Below, piece after piece: positions 1 through 5,908 of a stretch of 9,729 bases of DNA. The number at the start of each line of letters is the position of its first letter. Position 1 is the stretch's first letter. The notes below the pieces were generated by a model. It did not search any database. It saw nothing but the letters and a program-made list of their open reading frames with translations, and had not been told where the DNA came from. The translations under genes were made by a program, and so were the position numbers. The stretch comes from Timburyella sp030842085 (GTDB lineage: Bacteria; Bacillota; Clostridia; Oscillospirales; Acutalibacteraceae), in NCBI GenBank assembly GCA_030842085.1, contig JAUUSE010000063.1, positions 1-9,729 of the forward strand, given 5' to 3'.

Positions 1-1
1 C

Positions 2-82
2 ACTCAAGATGCCTGCCGAATAGAGCATGTTATAAGCGCCGAGACCTTTGAGGCGATAAAAAATGCGGTAGGGGAGAAATAA
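2..82 (+). CDS. C-terminal end of a DtxR/MntR-type metal-dependent transcriptional repressor (partial)
   Basis: Only the last 26 codons are inside the window, reading TQDACRIEHVISAETFEAIK and a few more residues before TAA. The stretch ACRIEHVIS-ETFE-IK matches what I know of the end of the metal-binding/dimerisation domain in DtxR-family repressors, where a Glu and a His of the (C/M)xxEH motif are metal ligands. Such proteins sense Fe(II) or Mn(II) and repress metal-uptake genes in the cytoplasm. The N-terminal winged-helix domain lies outside the window, so metal preference cannot be judged. The gene ends 20 nt before a good intrinsic terminator and converges on ylzJ. The call rests on a short motif, so the family is likely and the subfamily is not determined. 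Confidence 0.72.
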   Translation, partial: TQDACRIEHVISAETFEAIKNAVGEK

Positions 83-102
83 AAAGTTTTTGCTAAAAAT
101 AG

Positions 103-140
103 AACGGCTTTCTAATTTATGATATAGAAAGCCGTTTTTA
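103..140 (+). terminator. Intrinsic terminator of the DtxR-type gene
   Basis: An 11-bp perfect stem (AACGGCTTTCT at 103-113 and AGAAAGCCGTT at 126-136) with a 12-nt AT-rich loop runs into a T tract (135-139). It lies 20 nt after the stop codon of the preceding gene. Confidence 0.9.
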
Positions 141-534
141 TATTTATTGCATCATGTAAAAAGTAGGTATAAAAATTTTATGCTGTTAAATTGACATATA
201 GGGATTATCTTTAAATACAAGATAATTATACATACATATCCTAAATTGGGCGTTGTAAAAAGCAGAAAATTGTTCCGCATGTTAAAGAAAATAAGAGTAT
301 AAATGCAAGACTATTTTTAAAATGCCTGCTGCTGCGAAGATGTTTTATAACAATATATAACGTTATAAAAATAGTAATTACTACTATATAAACTTATACT
401 ATGCGATACGTATTTATAATTATTTTAAACGTATGATTTTTGTCATTTTGCTTATAAATAATTGGACAATAATATAAACTTAGTCTTATATCAAATAGAT
501 TAAAGCAATAATTAATTTTTATTCAGATTTAAAA
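141..534. other. AT-rich intergenic region with no recognisable gene
   Basis: About 390 nt lie between the terminator and the end of ylzJ. I see no ORF with a ribosome binding site and no clear terminator for the minus-strand ylzJ transcript. The only structure noted is AT-rich dyad symmetry: TTTTATAAC at 343-351 with GTTATAAAA at 362-370, the palindrome ATAACGTTAT at 357-366 and the palindrome TAGTAATTACTA at 372-383. A TTGACA hexamer at 191-196 has no good -10 at the right distance. Confidence 0.6.
343..370. repeat. AT-rich inverted repeat (9 bp arms, 10 nt spacer)
   Basis: TTTTATAAC at 343-351 is the exact reverse complement of GTTATAAAA at 362-370. A second small palindrome (TAGTAATTACTA, 372-383) follows. 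It lies between two convergent genes, so an operator role is not obvious; it could be a weak hairpin ending the ylzJ transcript, or chance in AT-rich DNA. Confidence 0.35.
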
Positions 535-738
535 TCATTGCTTTTTAAGAAGAGACCCTGGCGAGTAGTCAGGATTAAGGTAGGCCCTGGGATTTGTCGA
601 GATGAGGCGGCAGACATGCATTTTACCGTCATTTCCTTTTAGAGCCTCGATAATTCCGTCCGCTCCATTAATGTCTTGGAATTTGGCAGAGCTATTGGGA
701 AATATAAGCTCATAAGGCTGATTTGTGTAAAGAACCAT
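535..738 (-). CDS. ylzJ: YlzJ-like protein
   Basis: A 67-residue protein starting MVLYTNQPYELIFP and ending with a conserved-looking LISTNPRAYLNPDYSPGSLL segment. The 'I-LYT-P-E-IFP' start and the 'R-ST-P--YLNP-Y-PGS' end are the pattern of the small YlzJ family, and the length is typical. Its function is not known. The gene sits directly downstream of tepA, as ylzJ does in Bacillus subtilis, which strongly supports the call. The ATG is preceded by AAGGAG (746-751 on the plus strand) with 7 nt spacing; this site overlaps the last codons of tepA, and only one base separates the tepA stop from this start. Translation is therefore probably coupled. I see no membrane segment or signal peptide. 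Nothing after the stop resembles spoIIIE, the next gene in Bacillus. Confidence 0.88.
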   Translation of the reverse strand: MVLYTNQPYELIFPNSSAKFQDINGADGIIEALKGNDGKMHVCRLISTNPRAYLNPDYSPGSLLKKQ

Positions 739-739
739 T

Positions 740-1561
740 TTATTTCTCCTTATAATTGATTTTGCCCTCTATCATTCCATATAAATAATCTATAGCAGAG
801 GAGAGACTGCCAAGTTCGTCTATAAGCCCGACGCTTACCGCTTTTTCTCCGTCAATTACCGAACCTACGTCGGTGGTAAGTTCTCCTGTGTTCATCATAA
901 GACTTTTAAAGGTTTCTTCACTGATATGGCTGTTCTCTGTAACAAATCGGGTTATGCGTTCCTGCATTCTGTCAAAATATGACAGTGTCTGCGGCACACC
1001 CAATACAAGTCCGCTCATTCTTACGGGATGGATTGTCATGGTGGCGGACGGCGCTATAAAAGAGCGCTTGGCCGACACGGCAAGCGGTACACCAATAGAG
1101 TGCCCTCCGCCGAGCACAAGGGATACGGTAGGCTTTTTCATGCCCGATATAAGCTCAGCAATAGCAAGGCCCGCTTCTACATCACCGCCGACGGTGTTGA
1201 GAATGATTATAAGCCCTTCGATTTCAGGGTCCTCTTCAATAGCGACAAGCTGCGGAATAACATGCTCATATTTTGTAGTTTTGTTCTGCGACGGAAGAAT
1301 ATAATGCCCCTCTATTTGGCCTACAACGGTAAGGCAGTGCAGCACATGGTTTCCCTTTGCAGGAGTAACCGCGCTGAGCTCTTTTATCTGATTCATTTGC
1401 TCCTCATTTATTCCGGGATCTTCTTCTTGAGGCTCGGTGGAAACATCCGGAACAACAGACGGATCATGATTTAAGGCAGAGTTTTTCCCATTACTGGCTT
1501 TTTTGCTTTCTGCTGCATTTTTCTTGCTGTATTCAGACGATATATTCTTATTTTTATTCAA
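740..1561 (-). CDS. tepA: TepA-type ClpP-fold serine protease-like protein (translocation-enhancing protein)
   Basis: A 273-residue protein of the ClpP/crotonase fold. After a hydrophilic, low-complexity N-terminal tail (residues 1 to about 68, rich in Lys, Ser, Asn then Glu) comes the core: HVLHCLTVVGQIEGHYILP near 72-90, IEGLIIILNTVGGDVEAGLAIAE near 115-136, the nucleophile region VLGGGHSIGVPLAVS with Ser155, and ATMTIHPVR with His178. Asp231 in TTDVGSV is a candidate third catalytic residue. The sequence closely follows what I recall of Bacillus TepA (YmfB), a cytoplasmic, membrane-associated protein implicated in degrading signal peptides or aiding protein export. I chose the TTG at 1561 because GGAGGT (1568-1573) lies 6 nt upstream. 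The frame is open back to an ATG at 1741, but that extension is basic, AT-rich, resembles no TepA and has no good ribosome binding site. It is co-transcribed with ylzJ. Confidence 0.88.
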   Translation of the reverse strand: MNKNKNISSEYSKKNAAESKKASNGKNSALNHDPSVVPDVSTEPQEEDPGINEEQMNQIKELSAVTPAKGNHVLHCLTVVGQIEGHYILPSQNKTTKYEHVIPQLVAIEEDPEIEGLIIILNTVGGDVEAGLAIAELISGMKKPTVSLVLGGGHSIGVPLAVSAKRSFIAPSATMTIHPVRMSGLVLGVPQTLSYFDRMQERITRFVTENSHISEETFKSLMMNTGELTTDVGSVIDGEKAVSVGLIDELGSLSSAIDYLYGMIEGKINYKEK

Positions 1562-1666
1562 AAAGACACCTCCAATAGAATTATTTTGCCAAAAGATAAG
1601 CGCGATATGCTTAACTCTGATTAATAAACATTTCTTAAACATAAAGCAATATTTTTTGCAGATGAT

Positions 1667-1672
1667 ATTATA
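1667..1672 (-). promoter_or_regulatory. Possible -10 element for tepA-ylzJ
   Basis: Reading on the minus strand there is a perfect TATAAT about 105 nt upstream of the chosen TTG start, but no convincing -35 hexamer 16-18 nt before it. No other candidate between 1562 and 1804 is better. This is tentative. Confidence 0.25.
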
Positions 1673-1804
1673 AGAGATATGGCGTACAATGCTTATTTTT
1701 GATGTATATTTTTTGAATAATATTTGCTTTGTGAGATTCATATTTTGCTTTTGATAATGTAAAAATAGCCAAAATCTGCATATGTTTATATGAAAAATCT
1801 ACTC

Positions 1805-1833
1805 TTGACGAAGCAGAGTTTGTGTGGTAATAT
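1805..1833 (+). promoter_or_regulatory. Sigma-A-type promoter for the ABC-F leader
   Basis: TTGACG at 1805-1810, a 17-nt spacer, and TAATAT at 1828-1833. The start of transcription would be near 1840, which places it inside a 7-bp inverted repeat (1831-1847). The only downstream gene on this strand is the ABC-F gene, about 550 nt away, which implies a long leader. Confidence 0.75.
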
Positions 1834-1847
1834 AAATCAAATTTATA
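1831..1847. repeat. Inverted repeat over the transcription start (possible operator)
   Basis: TATAAAT (1831-1837), spacer CAA, ATTTATA (1841-1847). It overlaps the -10 end and the expected start site of the 1805-1833 promoter, a usual place for a repressor operator. AT-only arms are easy to obtain by chance here, so confidence is low. Confidence 0.35.
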
Positions 1848-1861
1848 AAAGAGGTGTAGTA

Positions 1862-1876
1862 ATGATTATTAGGTAA
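1862..1876 (+). CDS. Four-codon leader ORF (Met-Ile-Ile-Arg)
   Basis: ATG ATT ATT AGG TAA lies 5 nt after a good ribosome binding site (GAGGTG, 1851-1856) and about 20 nt after the expected transcription start. It is too short for a functional protein. In leaders of ABC-F and Erm genes, very short ORFs let an antibiotic-stalled ribosome alter RNA folding; a three-codon ORF is, as I recall, reported ahead of Listeria lmo0919. Here the stop codon touches the 5' arm of a predicted helix (1875-1884 with 1933-1942), so a ribosome held on this ORF would block that helix. Alternatively it is the start of a decayed gene. Confidence 0.5.
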   Translation: MIIR

Positions 1877-2393
1877 TTCAAATTAAACGAATAGTAAGCC
1901 GGACTAAAATATAGGTCAGGGTTTGTTGTCGGAATTTGGATTGCTTAATATTTATTATACCGTTGTTATAAACATATTTACGTAGTTCGCTTTGATGTGT
2001 TTATATATAAAAGTGGAATATAAATTGAAAAATATAAGCTCTATTTTCGATAACGAACCTGTATCGTTTTTGAAAATGGGGCTTTTATCAGCTTTAATTG
2101 AAGAAAATTTCTGTATTAACTTTTCATCTTCAAAATGTTTAGTGAAATGTCTGTAAATAGAATTAATACTTGCAAGAAAAATTCAATAGCATAAAAACGG
2201 TGCATAGACACAAACATCAGACCTCAGAAAATGTTTATCTGTTTTAAAGATTTTTATAAAATTAGTCCCATTTGCTCGATTATTAAATCAGCAGCATGCA
2301 ATTTTGCAAAAAGTATAAATATGACTTATTGCCGGTATTTAGTCAGAAAAAATACGAGTGTCTTAAAACATGGCAAATTAAGGAGGAATGCTT
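1877..2393 (+). promoter_or_regulatory. Long 5' leader of the ABC-F gene, probable attenuator
   Basis: About 515 nt separate the mini-ORF from the ABC-F start. By eye I find helix 1 (AATTCAAATT 1875-1884 with AATTTGGATT 1933-1942, one G-U pair, extended by CCG-AC 1899-1904 with GTCGG 1928-1932), and then an intrinsic terminator at 2036-2086. The segment directly after the 3' arm of helix 1 (GCTTAATATT, 1943-1952) can pair with AATATAAGC (2031-2039), which overlaps the terminator's 5' arm; this is a candidate antiterminator. The alternative foldings fit ribosome-mediated attenuation. From 2090 to 2380 I see only AT-rich sequence, and no clear second promoter. Pairings were worked out by hand and not energy-tested. 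Confidence 0.5.
2036..2086 (+). terminator. Intrinsic terminator inside the ABC-F leader
   Basis: AAGCTCTATTTTC (2036-2048) pairs with GAAAATGGGGCTT (2072-2084): 13 bp including two G-U pairs. An inner GATA/TATC helix lies within the 23-nt apex, and TTTT (2083-2086) follows. It lies about 310 nt before the ABC-F start and 245 nt after the promoter, with no annotated gene upstream of it to terminate. It would either end a small RNA or act as a conditional attenuator. The U tract is short, so termination may be partial. Confidence 0.6.
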
Positions 2394-3917
2394 TTGCTAG
2401 AGTTAAAAAATATATCAATAACACTTCTGCAAAACAGCAGAAAGATAACAGATAATTTTTCATTTACATTAAATCGCGGCGAAAAGGCGGCAATTATAGG
2501 CGAAGAGGGAAACGGAAAATCCACTCTGCTTAAAATGATATATGACGATGGGCTTATAAGCGGATATGCAGAGTACAGCGGAGAAATAATAAAAAAGGGA
2601 AGCATAGGCTATCTTGCGCAGATGATAGACGAAAAATATTCTGATAAAACTGCGGAAGAATATTTAGATACAGATGAAATTTCTTCTTACGGCGGGTTAT
2701 TTTCTGAGCTGGGATTGAATTTAGAACTATTAGGACATCAGAAGATAAGGACAATGTCGGGCGGGGAAAGGGTAAAGTTACAGCTTGCAAAAATACTGAT
2801 GTCCAATCCTGACATCCTGCTACTGGATGAGCCGACCAACGATATTGATATAAACACGCTCGAGTGGCTGGAAAGCTTCATAAATAAAACACGGCTGCCT
2901 GTGCTGTTTGTATCACACGACGAAACGCTTATAGAGCATACTGCAAATGTGATAATACACATGGAGCAGCTTATAAAAAAGTCGCAGTGCCGCATAACAG
3001 TAACCCATGCGTCGTATTCTGAATATCTTTCAGCGCGAAGCCTTGCCTTTTCAAAGCAGCAGCAAATGGCGTCAAAGCAGCGTGCAGACTATAATAAGCA
3101 GATGGAAAAATGGCAGCAGATATATAATCGCGTAAATCATGAGCAGAAAAGCATATCGCGTCAGGACCCACACGGCGGCCGGCTGCTGAAAAAGAAGATG
3201 AAATCGGTAAAATCCCAGCAGCGCCGGTTGGAGCATAAAACAGAGGATTTTATTGATTTTCCCGAAGAGGAATCCGCTATAATAACAGAGTTTAGCCAAA
3301 ACATATATATTCCGCGCAGCAAAGTGGTTTTGGACTTTTACGCTGATAAGCTTAGTGCTGGCGGCAGAATATTGTCAGAAAATATAAGGCTGTGTGTAAC
3401 GGGAGATGAGCATATAGGGATTATAGGCAGCAACGGCGCTGGAAAATCCACTCTTTTGTCGCAGCTTTGGCAAGCCGTTAAAGACAGACGCGATATAACG
3501 GCCGAGTATATGCCGCAGGATTATTCTGAAAAATTGGATTATGCAAAGACGCCCATAGAATATTTAGCGCAAAATTTTACCAAAGATGAAATTACTAAGG
3601 CCAGAACATTTATGGGCAGCATGCGCTTTACACATGAAGAGATGACAAATAAAATAGGGGATTTAAGCGGCGGTCAAAAGGCGAAAATATTGTTTCTTGA
3701 AATGGTGCTTAAAAATGCAAACGTGCTTTTGCTGGACGAACCTACCCGCAATTTCAGCCCGCTGTCAAATCCCGTGGTGCGCCGGTCGCTTAGGGAGTTT
3801 AGAGGCGCCATAATCAGTATATCTCACGACCGCAAATATTTAAGCGAGGTGTGCGATAAAATTTACCGGTTGGACAAAAACGGGCTAACTGCCGCTTATG
3901 CGCAGGATTTTATATGA
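2394..3917 (+). CDS. ABC-F family ATP-binding protein (ribosome-associated, possible antibiotic-resistance type)
   Basis: A 507-residue soluble protein with two ABC ATPase domains and no membrane segment, the ABC-F pattern. Domain 1 has Walker A GEEGNGKST (36-44), signature MSGGE (121-125), Walker B LLLDEPTNDID (about 142-152) and the switch His of VSHDE (175). A long basic, Gln/Lys-rich interdomain linker (about 205-295, with RQDPHGGRLLKKKMKSVK) would reach the ribosomal P/E-site region in this family. Domain 2 has Walker A GSNGAGKST (345-353), LSGGQ (424-428), LLLDEPTRNFSPLS (445-458) and SISHD (His478). ABC-F proteins act on translating ribosomes; resistance members dislodge peptidyl-transferase-centre drugs. 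I start at TTG 2394 because AGGAGG (2381-2386) is 7 nt upstream; the ATG at 2388 is only 1 nt from it. The leader supports a resistance or stress role, but the drug spectrum cannot be inferred. DEPTRNFSPLS replaces the usual DEPTNHLD. Confidence 0.88.
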   Translation: MLELKNISITLLQNSRKITDNFSFTLNRGEKAAIIGEEGNGKSTLLKMIYDDGLISGYAEYSGEIIKKGSIGYLAQMIDEKYSDKTAEEYLDTDEISSYGGLFSELGLNLELLGHQKIRTMSGGERVKLQLAKILMSNPDILLLDEPTNDIDINTLEWLESFINKTRLPVLFVSHDETLIEHTANVIIHMEQLIKKSQCRITVTHASYSEYLSARSLAFSKQQQMASKQRADYNKQMEKWQQIYNRVNHEQKSISRQDPHGGRLLKKKMKSVKSQQRRLEHKTEDFIDFPEEESAIITEFSQNIYIPRSKVVLDFYADKLSAGGRILSENIRLCVTGDEHIGIIGSNGAGKSTLLSQLWQAVKDRRDITAEYMPQDYSEKLDYAKTPIEYLAQNFTKDEITKARTFMGSMRFTHEEMTNKIGDLSGGQKAKILFLEMVLKNANVLLLDEPTRNFSPLSNPVVRRSLREFRGAIISISHDRKYLSEVCDKIYRLDKNGLTAAYAQDFI

Positions 3918-4089
3918 GATAAAATATTTAAGCCTCCATAGCGTAGTTATGCTTTAATAAAAGTGAATTTAGCGTAGTGGACATAGTTAAAATCCTCACG
4001 AATTATAGCCCCACAGTCCAAATTTTTGTTGCTGATTATCAATTCAAACATTGATGTCAAAATCCAAAAACAAGTAAAGAAAAACAAAG

Positions 4090-4119
4090 AAAGGGTCTGA
4101 ATTTATTCAGACCCTTTTT
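4090..4119. terminator. Bidirectional intrinsic terminator between convergent genes
   Basis: A 12-bp perfect stem (AAAGGGTCTGAA 4090-4101, TTCAGACCCTTT 4106-4117) with a 4-nt loop. TTTTT follows on the plus strand, and on the minus strand the stem is followed by CTTTGTTTTT. It lies between the ABC-F gene (ends 3917) and the HgdB-like gene (ends 4143, minus strand), so it can serve both. The stretch 3918-4089 holds nothing else I recognise. Confidence 0.93.
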
Positions 4120-4142
4120 GTAAAAATGAAAACAAATAATTG

Positions 4143-5576
4143 CTATTTACTTAATCCTGAACTTTTAAGAGCATCATCTTCCATATCAATGTCCGGCAAA
4201 TCTAAAATACGCGCATCTTCCTCATCTAAAGACTGATTATATGCTTTTTCTTCCCCAGTATCAGCGTCCACCGCCGCTTTAGCCGTCGTATGTGCCGCCA
4301 TACCTGACTCTTTTTCCATGCGCGCACGGGCGTTGGAAAGCATAAGCTTTATCCTGTTTTCCTGATTAATCTTTGTAGCTCCTGCGTCATAATCTATAGC
4401 GACTATATTGGCGTCGGCGTGATGATTTTTAATAGCGCGTATCATGCCCTTGCCGACTATGTGATTAGGCAAGCAGCCAAACGGCTGGGTGCAGACAATA
4501 TCGACAATTCCATCGCCTATAAGCTCAAGCATTTCGCCGGTGAGCAGCCAGCCCTCGCCCATCTTGTTGCCATAGCCAAGATAATCCTTCACATTTTCTT
4601 TTATAACCTCAAACGGCTCCGGCGCACGGAACTGCGGATATTTCCTAACTGCCGCAATGAGCTCATGCTGACGTGCGGAGATATACTTCTTAAGCAGGCC
4701 GACTACTGCTCTTTTAAATATATTTGAGCCGTAAAGGTCGGCGTCCACCAGCCGATTGTCTATTTTAAACAGAATAAAATCGATAAGGCCGGGTACTACC
4801 GGCTCGCAGCCCTCTGAAAGGAGAAAATCCTCAAGATTATTGTTGCCGAGAGGGGAATATTTAATATAAATCTCGCCCACTACACCAACGCGAACTTTCG
4901 GTACTCGTGCTACTGGGATATTGGCAAAGTCCTCAGCTATTCTATCCAAATTTTCCCTAAACGACGCAGGGCCAAGCCCCTCTGATTTCTCAAACTGCGC
5001 AAGCAGCTCGTTTTCCCAAAACTCCACCATTTTGTCGGTGGCGCCTTTCTCAATTTCATACGGCCGGCACTGGTTTGCCAGCAGTACGATTATATCGCCG
5101 TAAACCATCGAGTATACAAGGCGCATAATAAGCTTTAGGTTGAGCTTAAAACCTGGATTTTTCTCAAGTCCCGACAGATTAATGGATATAACCGGGATTT
5201 TCTCAAGTCCCGCCTTTTTAAGCGCCTTGCGCAGCAGGTGTATGTAATTGGACGCGCGGCACCCGCCGCCCGTCTGGGTTATAATCAGCGCCGTTTTGTC
5301 AACGTCGTATTTGCCCGACTGAATAGCCTCTATAAGCTGGCCTATAACAAGCAGCGCCGGGTAACAGGTGTCGTTGTGTACATATTTAAGGCCGGTATTG
5401 ACAATCGCCCGATGATTGGTGGTAAGCATGTCTACCTTGTAGCCTTCCATTTCAAGGCATCGCTTCATCATACCGAAATGCACAGGAAGCATCTGAGGCA
5501 TAAGTATTGTATACTCTTCTTTCATTTCCTTGGTGAATATAAGCCTTCCGCTTTTATCGTAAACGAGTTTTGCCAT
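4143..5576 (-). CDS. HgdB-like 2-hydroxyacyl-CoA dehydratase-related protein (activase partner)
   Basis: A 477-residue cytoplasmic protein matching the C-terminal third of the large 'CoA activase / 2-hydroxyglutaryl-CoA dehydratase-like' proteins of Clostridia. Visible landmarks are YTILMPQMLPVHF (22-34), VHNDTCYPALLVIGQ with Cys71, TQTGGGCRASNYI with Cys106, ANQCRPYE with Cys170, and CTQPFGCLPNHIVGKGM with Cys362 and Cys368. These cysteines are candidates for holding an Fe-S cluster that receives electrons from the activase; assignment by position is inference. The last ~60 residues are acidic and low-complexity and look poorly conserved. The start ATG has a weak GGGGA site 9 nt upstream. 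It follows the 991-residue activase gene on the same strand after 332 nt. True 2-hydroxyacyl-CoA dehydratases need two such subunits; only one is here and the substrate is unknown. Confidence 0.82.
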   Translation of the reverse strand: MAKLVYDKSGRLIFTKEMKEEYTILMPQMLPVHFGMMKRCLEMEGYKVDMLTTNHRAIVNTGLKYVHNDTCYPALLVIGQLIEAIQSGKYDVDKTALIITQTGGGCRASNYIHLLRKALKKAGLEKIPVISINLSGLEKNPGFKLNLKLIMRLVYSMVYGDIIVLLANQCRPYEIEKGATDKMVEFWENELLAQFEKSEGLGPASFRENLDRIAEDFANIPVARVPKVRVGVVGEIYIKYSPLGNNNLEDFLLSEGCEPVVPGLIDFILFKIDNRLVDADLYGSNIFKRAVVGLLKKYISARQHELIAAVRKYPQFRAPEPFEVIKENVKDYLGYGNKMGEGWLLTGEMLELIGDGIVDIVCTQPFGCLPNHIVGKGMIRAIKNHHADANIVAIDYDAGATKINQENRIKLMLSNARARMEKESGMAAHTTAKAAVDADTGEEKAYNQSLDEEDARILDLPDIDMEDDALKSSGLSK

Positions 5577-5908
5577 AAAAATATTTCCCCACTTTAAGTT
5601 TATATCCCATGCCGATTAGGCTTAATATCGTAAAAGCCTTTCAGCGGTATTAAAATTTTACTTTTTATATAAGCCGACTTATATCATGCATTGTGCCGAC
5701 AATTAATATAGAGGATTTTTGCATTTCTAAGAACTATCGCGGACATGTGAAAATTCAAATAGTTTGCCGTTAAAAGCATTTATATATAATTGCGGACAAC
5801 AGCATTAACAAATCCTGCTGATATTTATAAGTATAGGTCTAACAGAGCTTTTTGCCGATAAATTTTGCAAAATATATATATAATTACAGCTAAAGCAAAT
5901 CGAATAGC
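5577..5908. other. Spacer between the activase and HgdB-like genes
   Basis: This 332-nt AT-rich stretch has no ORF with a credible start on either strand. It contains a possible minus-strand promoter (5783-5811) and a small inverted repeat, ATATAAG (5667-5673) and CTTATAT (5678-5684) with a 4-nt loop, between that promoter and the HgdB-like start. I see no intrinsic terminator after the activase stop. The gap is unusually wide for two genes expected to be co-expressed. Confidence 0.6.
5783..5811 (-). promoter_or_regulatory. Possible promoter for the HgdB-like gene
   Basis: On the minus strand: TTGTTA (5806-5811), a 17-nt spacer, TATATA (5783-5788). Each hexamer departs from consensus in one or two positions and the region is AT-rich, so this is a weak candidate. 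It would give a ~200-nt leader. Confidence 0.3.

Noticed and set aside
191..219. Plus-strand promoter starting with TTGACA
   Set aside because: No acceptable -10 hexamer at 16-18 nt, and any transcript would run antisense to ylzJ and tepA with no gene of its own.
873..1474. Two overlapping plus-strand ORFs opposite tepA
   Set aside because: They are antisense shadows of a well-supported gene, lack ribosome binding sites and resemble no family.
1562..1741. 60-residue N-terminal extension of tepA back to an ATG at 1741
   Set aside because: The extension is AT-rich and basic, has no good ribosome binding site at its ATG and does not resemble TepA. A strong site precedes the internal TTG at 1561.
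2231..2455. 74-codon plus-strand ORF overlapping the ABC-F start
   Set aside because: No ribosome binding site before its ATG, no recognisable domain, and it overlaps the true start in another frame.
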